A DNA stretch of 64,000 nt, taken from Trissonchulus latispiculum. Its lineage: Eukaryota > Nematoda > Enoplea > Enoplida > Ironidae. Positions within the stretch are counted from its first letter, which is position 1; every line of letters begins with the position of its first letter. This document shows positions 41,602 through 52,799 of the stretch, piece after piece. The notes beneath the pieces are model-generated. The model saw only the letters and a program-made list of their open reading frames with translations, was not told where the DNA came from and did no database searches. A program made the position numbers and the translations under genes. The stretch is taken from assembly GCA_030248195.1 (NCBI GenBank), contig JASAND010031962.1, positions 1 through 64,000 on the forward strand, in the 5' to 3' direction.

Positions 41602-44600
41602 ATGGCCATACATTTTGGGGACTTGAATATTGCATACAATTTTGGTAATCCGCTGAAAACGGTTGAGACAGTGAAACAAGCCATTCGATTGGGCTACGAC
41701 GTGATTGCGGTCAATGTGGATCTGGGAGACCTACTGGAGCCCCTCCCCTCAACATCCGCACAAGAGAAACGGTACGTGTTACACTTAGATTGTGTAATGC
41801 GATAGGCTTCCACGGAATTGTCTGTCATATTTCGCATGTCGTGGGAGTCTGGAGGCATATCTCCATTTGTCGAGGCATCCGAGAGACGTCTCGGTTCTGA
41901 CGACGTTATGTTTGCTATAATTTTCAAATCTTTGTTTGTTTGCACTTTGCAGACCTCAGAAAGGGCCAAAGCGAAAAATGAAGCCGATCCCGGAACCATT
42001 TCGGATCCCTCCGGCCGACATCGATGAAGTTGTGCCCTACCTCAATTTCTGCCCAGGTGCTAGGTACGTATTAACACTATTTTCCTTTCACCATTTATGA
42101 ACAGTTGAACAACAACATTTAGACTGACAACTGTGTTCTCTTTGTGTAGGTGTGTTTTGCGACTTTCCCTGTCCGCTTCGTATTGCGCTTCCCTTGAGTT
42201 GAGCCCCGTCCCGAGGCGACACTCATTCCGGTCCCCTCCCGGATTTGTTTCGTCTTGTTTACTCTTCTGATCTCTCGCGGGTCCAGGATTTCGTCTAGGG
42301 GCACTCCTTCTAAACCTTGGCAAATTTGGTTTTACCGGGAAAAGGTAGACTTGAGGGCTGGGTGAAGAAATTTTTGCTTTTGCAATTAAAGTAGTTGTTC
42401 ATATCTCTAGATCCTTTCATTTGTTCTCTCTTAAATGTTACACGATTTGTTGGCAGAGATGGATGGATATTTCTTCCGGTTGGCGCACCCCTGCTTGTGT
42501 CCTTTTCTCTTTCTGTATCTGCTGTTTCTGTTGTTGAAGTGAGGCTCAGATCCGACGTCGTCGAGTTCGTCAGCTGTCCCGGATCAGCGCTCGGATCGGC
42601 GAGACGGGCTGGATCCACGCCTTCCTGAAGCACGAGACGGTCCAGCGGTACGACGTGATCGCCGTCCTCCCGGAGAACGAGGTCGTCCTCCAGTCCCTCC
42701 TGAAGCGCCCCTCCGAACTGGACCTGATCTCCTTCGATCCAGCCCGCCGTCCCTTCTGGATCAACCGGACCAAACTTCTTCGTCAGGCCGTCGCCCTCGG
42801 TCTCACCTTCGACCTCCCCTATGCCCTGGCACTCCCAACTGTCAATCTTGAGACGAGTGAATTCGGCTTGTCCGGTAGGCGCTTTCTCTCATATGTCATG
42901 CTCTGGTAAATATGGTAGTATTGTTGCTGGTATCGCTTTGTGTAAAGTTTACCTTACAGGCTTATGGCTGGAAAGGAAAGAGGGCACCAAAATGAACATT
43001 TTTGTTTTTTACGACCTTTGAGCTATTAGTAGTTTAGTCTTGGTTTCCAAAGATGGTCGTTTTCTAGGAAATCAGTTTTTTCAAAATTGCTGCCAAATCT
43101 TACGGACAATTTTGGTTTTTTTATAAGTAGTCGATACACAGTCTAATTGCACATTTTACCAATGCCGATTAGGTGAAGTTCGTACTTTATGCTAGGATTT
43201 GTCCGAAAACCATTTTGGCGAGACTGGATTATTTTGTTTTGAACATCGATTTCTCAAAAACTACCCAATGGATTCGCGTAATTTTCGGCTGGACGCAAAT
43301 TTGCACCATTGTGGAGGGATTTTTTTGTTTAAATTAAAACGTCTCCCGTTTTGAGAAAACTCAATGCGAAGTTGCGAAATTTTTGTGTCACCTCATACGT
43401 GACGGATTTTTGGAGCACTGAAACATGTTGAGCCAAATTCAAAAAATGTTGGTCGGCCCAAGTGTCCTTCATTTCTTGAAACAAAAAGAATTTTACCGAT
43501 TCTGCATTCAAAGTTTGGTGGTCTATACTTAGCCGGTATGTCAAAACTTAGCTAGTTTTTAGTCAATTTTGCTAGTTTCGTAAACTCAATGTACTGATTG
43601 ATGATAAGCTTTAAAATGATGTATAAAGCTCTTTCCAACTTCCAAAATTGCGACCGTTGAGGTGTTACAAAAATCACTAGACAGAAGGGTACCGTCATCT
43701 ACCAGTCTAGTGTATGCTTGTCGTGTTATTTGTTAATTTTGCTATTGATAACTTATCGTCAGGGGACAAGGCTTGGTTACTTCCGCATTCCTCTGACGCA
43801 AAACTGCTTGTTTTACCCATTCTGATCTTGGTTTGATGGTACTGAATATTTTATGAGATCAGCAAGCAGATTTTGTGCGCAAAAATTTGTTAGATTATAT
43901 AATATATATACGTATTGTACATAATTTAGTAAGTTTATGTTCCGAACTTGTGTCTGATAGAGGCCCCTTCCCCCAAACAGAATAATGTGTTAGTCTTTGC
44001 TTTCTTTCATTTTTTGATTAATTTAATCCCAGAAAAGAGGCCAGTAGAAGGGGATTGATTTTGTTTCTGTCCTCCTCAGAATCCAACCATCTGATATGCG
44101 CCACTCATTAGATTCCGTCTGCATCATAGGTGTTGATCTAACCTTTTGCTTATTTTTTAGCGAGAGGGTCGGACGTCCCACCTAATCGGCGACTTAATAA
44201 CCCAGAAAATTGCCCAATTTTATCTTTTACCCCTCAATTTTCAATGGACATGATTGTAACGAATGTTTTGCTATTTTAGCATTATAAACGCCTAAAATTA
44301 GCCATTTTTAGCGATTTCTGGCAGGTTTTTACACATAAAAACGTAAAACATTAGCAAGTTGTTTTTGAAATGTACGTAGTACCCTCCGTTTTGCGTTTAT
44401 TGGTGAGGGGAGGGCCCTCATGAAGCCTCCCCAAGCCAGCAGAAGGACGTGTTTTGTTTTGCAGAGGACCGACTCGTCCGACGGCAGGTGTTGAGCACCG
44501 CCCGTCAGCTGCTGGGAGTGACCCGCGGCCAGGGCCTCCTCCTGACCAGTGGCGCCGGAGGACCCCAGAGTCTCCGCTCCCCCCACGATGTGGCCAACAT

Positions 44601-47600
44601 GTCCATCGCCTTTGGATGGACTCCCCCGGACGGGATGCGTGCCCTTTCCCGACAGGTTGAAAGGTGGGTCCTCCTTCCCTCCAGGGGCGTATCCAGGATT
44701 TTGAAAAGGAAGGGGTCCAACCCGAAAAGAGGGGGGGGGTCCGAACCTAATTTTTCCCTTAAACGGCGAAATTGTGGAAAAAATAGCTGCAAACTTAAAG
44801 GGGGGACTGGACCCCCTGAACCCACCCTCTGGATACGCCCCTGCAGTTCCCTCTTATGATTAAAAGATGTAGCATAGTATTGCCTCTTTGATCTATTTCC
44901 AATCTCTGGTCTGGCTTTTTCCTAGGCCAATATTTCTGAAGGGGGGAAGTCTGGGGGGCGCCCCCCCCCAGGTCTGGAGGGGGCACCGATTTCTGGTGGA
45001 GGGGGCGAAAATTTCACGAAAATGCTTTGAAATAGCTATTTGTTCTGGTGAGCTAAAGCTTGAACAATTTTTAAGTTAAATTTAAAAATGGTTAAAATGC
45101 TAACAAAAAAAGCTAAAAATTAGGCGAAGCCGAAAAATGTTTTCAAAATTTGCCCTAAAAACCCTATTTTTCTTTTGACTTTCGAAGTGCGCCCCCCCCA
45201 CATCCACCCTGTAGGAAAAAGCCACTTCGAATCCGGTGCTCTGATTTTGAATAGGGCCGCGTATATTTGGCTTCTGGCTTACTCCACCGTTTGGTTAAGC
45301 TTTAGTTTGTAAAATGATTTCATTTATTAGCTGTTAAAATTTTGTGCTGAACGCTACAGCTACAAGCCTAGTGCAGGGTCATGTTTTCAGTTTTGCGTTT
45401 TCTACAAATTTTCACAAATGTTAATAATTGACACTTCACGGAGTTTTAATAAAGAACCAAAAACGTGCCTCCGCTTACCGCTACAATTTTTGGACGTGCA
45501 AGATTTCATTTAATTTTGCTTGAAAATGTATCTTTATGATAAATTGATATTCCACAAATTTTAATAACAATGTTACATTAATTCAGGAGCGTATTTGCTT
45601 TGTTAGAATTACATAGTGTTTGTTAATTGGAATTTCGTAGCGGTCGCAGTTGTCGTGAGGAACCCTGCATAAGCGCTCTACTGACTGACATGCCTCAGTT
45701 AGTTTCTTTTGTCGGTTTTGTCCTGTTCAAATGCTAATGTCAAGAGTTCATGTTTCAGCCTTCAGATTTTCAAGGTTCTAAGCCTCTACTTCGTTAATAT
45801 TATGCAAAGGGAGTCTGCACAGTCATCCATGTATGCTGTATGTTACTTAGAAGTGCTAGAAACCGCACTCTATTAAACAAACTGAAACTGAAACTCCTCC
45901 TGAAATTAAAACAGTTTTTGTTCCCGACTGAAACTTAGCTGAAACTGAATTTATCTTGGGACCTTTTCGCGCTGCGAGTTCAATGAGTTAAAAGAGTTGA
46001 AATTAACTCAATCCTTTTCGCGCACAGGGTTAAAAGAGTAAAACAGTTCATTTTAACTAGCTTGCAGGGTTGAAAACATTTTAACACTACCAAGAGTTCA
46101 TAATTCTATAATATATTAGAAGAAGAGTAAGCCACTAGAGGGCTCCTCTTCTTGGCATTGCGTAACGGTGCTCCGACCACAATACGCGAATGTTCCCCCG
46201 TTTGGGGGGGGTCGACAGGTATACCCCCCTCCGTTTGGTGGGGGGGGGGGGGGTAACCGCAAGGGGTCCTCGTTTGGTGGGGGGGTTGGCTGAAAGAGGT
46301 CCCCGTTTGGGGGGGGGTCGCTCAGGCAGGCTAAGTTTTGCTCATTCTGATTGGCTGTTGGCGACCCCCCCCCAAACGGGGACCACTTTTGTGACCCCCC
46401 CCCAAACGGGGACCTCTTTCAGCGACCCCCCCCAACGGGGACCTCTTTCAACGACCCCCCCCAAACGGGGACCCCGTGTAGAAGAGAACAAAAACTACCG
46501 TAATCCTCTGCTCTACCCCCCCACCAAACGGAGGGGGGGTTTCTGCAATCTGATTGGCTGTTGGCTACCCCCCTCCAAACGGGGACCTCTTCTCGGCTAC
46601 CCCCCACTAAACGGAGGGGGGGTTTCTGCAATCTGATTGGCTGTTGGCTACCCCCCTCCAAACGGGGACCTCTTCTCGGCTACCCCCCACCAAACGGAGG
46701 GGGGGTTTCTGCAATCTGATTGGCTGCTGGCTACCCCCCTCCAAACATGGACCTCTTCTCGGCTACCCCCCCCCCCCCCACTAAACGGAGGGGGGGTATG
46801 CTTTGTCGTTCTGGTCGACCCCCCCAAACGGGGGAACATTCGCGTATTGTAGTCGGAGCACCGTTACGCAATGCCAAGAAGAGAAGCCCTCTAGCGGCTT
46901 ACTCTTCTTCTAAATAATAGTGCAATTATGCACTCTTGACACTACTCTTTTAACTCGCGCACGAAAAGGCCCTTGGATCGCCGACTAAACTGAAACTGAA
47001 ATCGGTTACAATTCTAATTGCCAATATAAGTCTATTTGGCATGTGCAGCTCTCCAACAGTCGCCATAATCAGTTATATATAACGTCATGAGTTCAGTTGA
47101 GTAATCATTGGAGATTCGTCCACGGTAGCGACAGCGAGAACAGCAGAAGTGAGTTCCGTAGGCGCAAGAGCAGTTTCAGGAGGTTGACTCGCCTTCCCAA
47201 GACTAGTCTCTGAAACACAACATCAACTGATTTTTTAACTATTAATAGAGCAAGGATTTAGTCAGAGGTTGCAGAAGATTAAAAACACAGCAAAGCAAGA
47301 ACAGCTTAGCTCAGCGTAATTGCAAGTGGTAATTTTGTCAGTTTTTTAAATTTTGTCTACAAAGTTTGGCACTCGTAACTGAGACAACGAGGTTGTTTTC
47401 CTAGCCGCACACCGTGTGGATAACGGCGTTTAACACAAACTACTGAATTTACTAGAAAATACTGTATTTCATAGCATTTCACCCCAGTCGGTGCTCCGGT
47501 TGCGGGTAGTGCTGCATTTTGAGGGAAGGGGGATGACACTGAATAATTGCTATAGCAATTACTCGATGTGTTCTACAAGGTTATCAGGACCTCCATTCTC

Positions 47601-50600
47601 CTATCCGTATTATCTGGGTCTGGGTAGGGTGCCAGTCCTCGTCCCCGGTTCCATTGCCCTTGAGCCAGGAGTGCCACCTCCAATGATGGATGACTACAAC
47701 CGTGGAGGAGGTGCCAGCTCCTCAAGACGCACACCGCTGTGTAACAGATTAATAGGAAGCAATCTCGAGAAACATTAGACGTAACTTGAAATCCTGTGAA
47801 AGCAGGAGACTTGTAATCACCCCTCCCTACCCTCGCCACGGTCATTTGTCAAAAACCGTCGTCACCCTAGAAACATTTCCGAATTAAGGTTACTGTTTCC
47901 TTACTCCTGGTGCTTCCTCCCCATGTGATGAGGGACTTGCTCCACAGGAGGCCGCGGATCTCAACTCTGAGGTCGCTGGAGGCCGTCAGGTAAACGACGG
48001 GGTCTGACACTGCCAAGAGGGCCTTCAGATTCTCCAGGATCATGAGCATCCTGAGTGGCGAGAGATGTCGGAGTCTTTTCCCGATCCAGAATACTCCCAG
48101 AACAATGTGAGCCACTCTGAGGGCGGCCAAAGCGCACATTTCCGCCGTGAGAAATAGGTCCTTTCGTTTGAGGGCTGTCGTCTTGTTTCTGCGTCTGATC
48201 CGGCAGTAGCGGACTTGGAGGGTCAGCCCAATGGCCGTGTAGCAGCCCACGACGCAGGAGATCAATCCAACGGTCAGGATCCAGTTTATGATGACCACCA
48301 GTTGTCTGACGTCGGCTGACGTGGAGGAGCGGCCCCAGTTGAGGCTGCAGACGTTGAAATAGAATGAGTTGTTGCTGGAGCGGACCAGTAGACTGAATGC
48401 CAAGGTAATGATTCCGGAGCCAAGGAGTAGGCGGCCCACATTGGGCGGAGTGAAGCATCGGTTGAGGAGGGCGCTGCTCCTCTGGACGGCGAGAAGGCGC
48501 TGGGCGGCGACGATGGCCATGAGGAAGAGGGACCCGTAGGTCCAGAACACGACGAGGGTCCGGAAGAGGGTGACTCGGGACCAGAGCGAGTCCGCGCCCG
48601 CAGTCAGCACCGGGCCCAAGTACAGGAGGTAGCCCGTGCACTGGGCCGCGTTGAGGACGCACTGGGCTGTCATGAGACACCGGGTCGCCACTGTGTACTG
48701 CGGACAGCGACTGCAGCCGGCGCCCACCAGACTGTTGAGGAGACCTCCCAGGAGGCCCACCGTGCTGAAGTAGAGCCCGGTTCCTCGGGTCTCGTCCACC
48801 GCACAGTCCACAGTCCCTGAACTGTTTCCTGTCTCATTCATTAGTTAGAAATTCTTAGACTGAATTAGGACTTAGTCAGTCACTTCTGATGAAGGGGTCT
48901 TTAGTTGTGAAACCTGGAGAGAGTCCTGGTCCTGTCCAGGCTCAGGTGGGAGTGGAACTTCTTGAGCTGCAAGACAATGCTTGTAAACGAGGCCGTACTG
49001 TTGTAGCACTGATCCTACTCAAATGAAGCCCTCAGTCGGAAAGTTGTCAAGCCCTTAATTTGAAAACTGAACTTCTATATCTGATGACCCTCAGTGCAGC
49101 AAGTCATTAATGCTTACTCCGCTATTCTACTCAATGCGCATCAAGTTTATTAACTGCTTTTACGCACAATTAGCTTTCTCACAATCTATGGAGTGGCTAA
49201 TAGCAAGAATAGTGAAGAATCAAAACCCTGTGTGAAGGCACAAGATTGTTTTAGGAATTTTAAACTTGTTTAAACATGAGTCATTATCTAAATTAGTAAA
49301 AATTTATAACACCTCATAAAACTAGTTTAACAAAATAAATACCACAACATGTGTCTTAAGGACTTTTCGCGCAGCGTATTAAATGAGTTAAAAGAGTTTC
49401 GTCCACTGGGTTAAAAGAGTCAAACAGTTTATTTAAGGTGCTGGTTTCCTTTCGGGTATTTTTGACTCCTACTGCTTTAATCCTTTACGCAAAGGGCTAA
49501 AACTTGCGAAATAACCTATTTCCGTGCTCTTTAACATTTTAGGACCAGTCCCGTATTCTTAGACCAAAAGATAAGAAAGTTTTGGTTTTTGGCCTTAAGC
49601 TCCCAGTAGGTAGATAAGACACGGGATTGGTTGGTATGGCTGGAAAGAGGACTCGAAAATGAACATTTTTGCTCTTGCAACCTTTGAGCTATCTCCAGTG
49701 GTTAAGTCAGTATAAGCAAAAAACTGTTTTTAGGGTCAAAAAATGGCCATTTTCGAGGAAATCAGTTTTTTCAAAATTACTGCCACATGTTAAGGACAAA
49801 ATTGGCTTAGTTATACTCAATCGATACATCGTCCAAATGCACATTTTATGAATGCCTATTAGCTGGACTTTGTTGCTTTCAGCTAGAGATTTGGCCGAAA
49901 AACCATTTTGGCAAAACTGCGATTATTTTGTTTCGAACATCGATTTCTCAAAAACTGCTCGACGGATTCCGGAGATTTTCGGCAGAATCGAAATTCGCAC
50001 ATCTGCGAAGGGACGTTTTTCTTGGTTTTGGCTAAAACGTCTCCAGTTGCGAGAAAACTGACTTCAAAGTTGCAAAATTTCGTGTCGCCGCACATTTGCC
50101 GGATTTTCTGGAGTATTGAGGCTTGTTGAGCCAAATCCAGAAAAACGTCCCTCGGCCCATATCTCCTCTGCATGATAGCACAAGAAAAATTTTTTTCCGT
50201 TTCTTCAGTTTTGAGAAATCGATGTTCAAAAATGTTTGGTCTATATTCATCCTGTTAGATGTCAGAACCGCTGAAGATTTCTGCCATTTTTTTGCTAATT
50301 TTGCCAGTTTCGTAAGCTCATGTGAATTTACAGATAATAAGCTTTAAAACGATGTATAAAGCTCTTTCTATCTTCCAAAATTGCGAAAGTTATAGCGTTT
50401 CAAAAAATCATCACAAAAGCACTGCACAAAAGGATACCGCCACCTTAAACTCGCTTGCAGGGTTAAACTAGTTAAAAGTAGGCAGACAGCGAGATGAGAT
50501 CTACTCTCAGGTCTGAGGAATTGTGTAGCCTAAGATTGGTCTAACCTAACCCAGACGGTCCGCCTGAGAGTTCGTGAGTTCACTATAGTGTACCTCCTAG

Positions 50601-51116
50601 AAACAGTTATCAAGGATTCAAGGGGACATTTACGATGTTTGGCTGCCACCCACTGATCAGTGCCAGGGGTCACTGCACTGACAGATAGAAAATAGCATTT
50701 GTGGACTAGGTACCTTCAGGTTCACCATTCACAAGGTTTATGTATGAATAGTGTTAAAAGTTTAAAGAAAAACTGGTGCCTACGTAGGTAAATTAGTGCT
50801 TGTGTTTGATTTGTGTTTCAGAGTGGTGGTGCACAGCGAGACGCGTCGGTCGCTGGCCGGGGCCATGTCCGTCCTCCCGGTGTCCGCGGCGCCGTCGGAA
50901 CTCCTTGAGCGACTCCTCCGGATTCCTCTCTTCGCCGCGGAGACCCGGGACAGAGGCTCCTCACAAGAGACTCAGACAACTGAGACTTCCAAAGGGACAG
51001 CCCCCCAGACTCAGCCCAGCACGTCTGCTCCCATCAAGTCTAAGTTGAGACTGGAGGAAGACTGCGCTACTCTTCCCTTTGAAAGTGGAGGCAAACGAGT
51101 GAAGCTAGATAGTTGA
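41602..51116 (+). CDS. RPP30: Ribonuclease P/MRP protein subunit p30 (five exons)
   Basis: Exons 41602-41771, 41953-42063, 42540-42874, 44465-44663 and 50822-51116 sum to 1110 bases (369 residues) with matching phases and GT-AG sites (donors GTACGT, GTACGT, GTAGGC, GTGGGT). Conserved Rpp30 blocks appear in order: LGYDVIAVN; QRYDVIAVLPENE; DLISFDPA; LRQAVALGLTFDLPYALAL; GLLLTSGAGGPQSLRSPHDVANMSIAFGW; VVVHSETRRSLAG. Rpp30 adopts a TIM-barrel fold and is a shared protein of RNase P (tRNA 5' maturation) and RNase MRP in the nucleus. The C-terminal acidic/Ser-Thr tail ends in GGKRVKLDS, a likely nuclear localisation signal. Acceptor-like AGs lie 33-44 bases before the ATG. Intron 4 contains an antisense receptor gene and several mobile elements. 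Confidence 0.93.
42940..43705. repeat. About 770-bp dispersed repeat, copy 1 (RPP30 intron 3)
   Basis: Shares with 49633-50455, in the same orientation, GAACATTTTTG...ACCTTTGAGCTA, GGAAATCAGTTTTTTCAAAA, AACATCGATTTCTCAAAAACT, and near the end GATGTATAAAGCTCTTTC. No ORF, no clear termini. Confidence 0.75.
44682..44846. mobile_element. Short hAT-type MITE in RPP30 intron 4
   Basis: CAGGGGCGTATCCAGG at 44682 and the inverse CTGGATACGCCCCTG ending 44843 bound about 165 bases. TTCCCTC occurs at 44675-44681 and 44847-44853, compatible with a 7-8-bp target duplication. It inserted only 18 bases after the 5' splice site of intron 4. Its ends resemble those of 5262-9584. Confidence 0.75.
45961..46970. 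mobile_element. Inverted-repeat element with CCTTTTCGCGC ends, interrupted
   Basis: ACCTTTTCGCGCTGCGAGTT with AGTTAAAAGAGT inside on the left, and the inverse (ACTCTTTTAACTCGCGC, ACGAAAAGG) on the right. The CAAGAGT element 46091-46938 lies within it. A related left end occurs at 49366. Confidence 0.5.
46091..46938. mobile_element. CAAGAGT-type inverted-repeat element with tandem CCAAACGGGG units
   Basis: Termini of roughly 120 bases: CAAGAGTTCATAATTCTATA, AGAAGAAGAGTAAGCC, GGCATTGCGTAACGGTGCTCC, ATACGCGAATGTTCCCCC and the inverse on the right. Flanks are ACACTAC on both sides, a 7-bp duplication. The interior has four direct units of about 85 bp (from 46513, each with TTTCTGCAATCTGATTGGCTG) and many CCCCGTTTGG/CCAAACGGGG words. 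Proline-rich open frames arise from C-runs. Confidence 0.8.
46990..47866. other. Non-coding stretch inside RPP30 intron 4
   Basis: No recognisable gene. It lies 3' of the antisense receptor gene, so its 3' UTR is expected in the right part. No clear minus-strand AATAAA was identified. Confidence 0.35.
47867..48841 (-). CDS. Divergent rhodopsin-like seven-transmembrane receptor, intronless
   Basis: 324 residues. The N-terminus has two N-glycosylation sequons (N2 ET, N6 SS). Hydrophobic segments follow at about 24-44, 53-75, 88-112, 133-152, 184-208, 231-255 and 266-288. After TM3, AAQRLLAVQ stands where DRY normally lies; TM7 ends DPVVYLT, a form of the NPxxY motif. A basic ICL3 (YCRIRRRNKTTALKRKD) and a short Ser/Thr-rich tail (STRSKETVT) fit G-protein coupling and desensitisation. 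The ligand is unknown. It acts at the plasma membrane. The gene sits antisense within RPP30 intron 4. An acceptor-like CTAATTCAG lies about 20 bases before the ATG on its strand. Confidence 0.75.
   Translation of the reverse strand: MNETGNSSGTVDCAVDETRGTGLYFSTVGLLGGLLNSLVGAGCSRCPQYTVATRCLMTAQCVLNAAQCTGYLLYLGPVLTAGADSLWSRVTLFRTLVVFWTYGSLFLMAIVAAQRLLAVQRSSALLNRCFTPPNVGRLLLGSGIITLAFSLLVRSSNNSFYFNVCSLNWGRSSTSADVRQLVVIINWILTVGLISCVVGCYTAIGLTLQVRYCRIRRRNKTTALKRKDLFLTAEMCALAALRVAHIVLGVFWIGKRLRHLSPLRMLMILENLKALLAVSDPVVYLTASSDLRVEIRGLLWSKSLITWGGSTRSKETVTLIRKCF
49633..50455. repeat. Dispersed repeat, copy 2 (RPP30 intron 4)
   Basis: Direct-orientation relative of 42940-43705. It includes an internal imperfect palindrome: AACATCGATTTCTCAAAAACTG near 49938 and TTTTGAGAAATCGATGTTC near 50211. 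Confidence 0.75.
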
Positions 51117-51441
51117 TGGTATTGTTGTTAGTGTTTGAAATTGTTATTCGGTTACGGTTCTTCCTTTTCCTAATTCCACATGATTATTTTGTTTTGGCTT
51201 GTTTCTGTTACGAATTTTGCCTTGAAGGAGTAAAGCTTGTTGTTTCTGCGTTCCTTGTTATTCTAGGTTTATTGCTTATTTGCAAGAAAATGAAACAATT
51301 GCTTTCTTTTTCGTATGTGTAAGATACGGAGGTTAAACTGGATTTGGGTGTAATTTTTGTCGTCGTTTTGGTAGGAGATGGGAAGGAAGTGTGAGCAACA
51401 CTTAAAGATTTAATTTATATAATTTATAGTACGTAGACACC

Positions 51442-52790
51442 CTGGGGCCGATTTCATCATTAGTCACAAGTTCACAAGCCACAAGCAAATTCGGTTTCAT
51501 CAACGATTAGTCACAAGCAACCCTGGGGCCGTTTTCATCATTAGTCACAAGTTCACAAGCCACAAGCAAATTCGGTTTCATCAACGATTAGTCACAAGTC
51601 ACAAGCCACAAGCAAAGTCCCTGCCTGCGACAAGTGCGCCACAAGTTGATTTTCCAGTTTCCGTTTCATCAAGCCACAAGTCACAAGTTCACAAGTCCCT
51701 GCAGACAACTGCAAATCCTCACACGTCGAAGCATCACTTGTGGCATTCAAATAATAATTAATTAAAAATAATTTAAAATCAATTTTCACTCGTATTGAGC
51801 TAAAATTAAATTTTCTGAACTTCAAAACAATTAACGAATCAGATACACTGAATTCTTTTGAACTTTCTATATCACAAACATTTTCTAACATTACACAATT
51901 TTTCTTGTTAGAAATGTATTTTAATGCACCTTTAGATAACTTTAGTTTATAATCTTTCTTGCGTTAAGACTCTTGTATTATTTTTAAATTCGAAGTCCAC
52001 ATTTTGTTTCATTAATTTTGTTAATGTTCTTGGTTTTATTAATTATTTATTACTTATATCGTTTTACTGCAGTGCCGAGGACTTTCAAAGTGTTAATTTT
52101 GTTTCCTGATGTTTTCTTGCGTTGTTCCTCTTCCTTGCCCACTAGTGTTGTTCACCGGCCCAATTTTTCGTGGGCCGGCCGGCGCCGGCCGGCCCCGCTC
52201 GCGTCGCCGGCCGGCCGGCCGCTACCGGCCGGCCGGCCGGCCGGTGGCCGCCGGCCCAGAACCGGCCGGCCGGTGCCACTTTTCGCAGACTATCCAAAAT
52301 AAAAATTAAGATTTTTGATAGTTTTCAAGGCAGATTTTAGCAAATTTAAGGCGATAAGCTGCAGAAATTGTCACCGGCCGGTCGGCTGCCTCATATTTGA
52401 CCGGCCGGATTGTCACCGGCCGGCCGGCCGGCCCGTGGCTGACCGGCCGGCCTGTCCCCGGCCGGCCGGCCTGTTCTCGGCCGGCGGCCAGCCGGCCAGC
52501 CGGCCGGCCCACTTTGGACCTGGGCCGGCCGGTCACCGGCCGGCCGGCCGCCGGCCAGCCGGTCTAGGCAAGGCCTGTGCACAACACTATTGCCCACAAG
52601 TGCTTAGCTCAACTTGTGAGCTCTGACGTCATTTCAGCGAGCTTGCCTGTTATTTACTTGTGGCTTGTGACTTGTGGCCACAAGTTGTCAGCAAAGTTTG
52701 ATGAAACCCAATTTTGGACAACTTGTGGCCACAAGTCACAAGTTCACAAGTATTCACAAAAGTTGTGACAAATGATGAAATCGGCCCCTG
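51442..52790. mobile_element. Inverted-repeat element with GGGGCCGATTTCATCA ends
   Basis: Left CTGGGGCCGATTTCATCATT and right AATGATGAAATCGGCCCCTG are inverted, then both arms carry many CACAAGT/ACTTGTG words. The first 81 bases are tandemly duplicated (51442 and 51523). The interior is AT-rich without ORFs and holds a nested element at 52143-52589. Ends resemble hAT elements, but the flanking duplication is not clear. Confidence 0.65.
52143..52589. mobile_element. 447-bp GGCCGGCC-rich MITE with 8-bp duplication
   Basis: Termini TAGTGTTGTTCACCGG and CCTGTGCACAACACTA are inverted. Flanks are TTGCCCAC at 52135-52142 and 52590-52597. Two GC-rich arms (about 52150-52278 and 52372-52565) consist of repeated GGCCGGCC palindromes around an AT-rich core. 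hAT-type by ends and duplication length. Arg/Pro/Gly-rich open frames are artefacts of the repeat. Confidence 0.85.
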
Positions 52791-52799
52791 TCTGAGTCA

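Noticed and set aside
46190..46917. Open frame of 148 aa and others in C-rich DNA
   Set aside because: Inside the inverted-repeat element 46091-46938 and composed of repeated CCCCAAACGG words.
47961..48680. 239-aa minus-strand open frame overlapping the receptor
   Set aside because: Frame-shifted shadow; Pro/Arg/His-rich without hydrophobic segments, while the other frame has seven.
52109..52626. Arg/Pro/Gly-rich open frames
   Set aside because: Entirely explained by GGCCGGCC repeats of a MITE.
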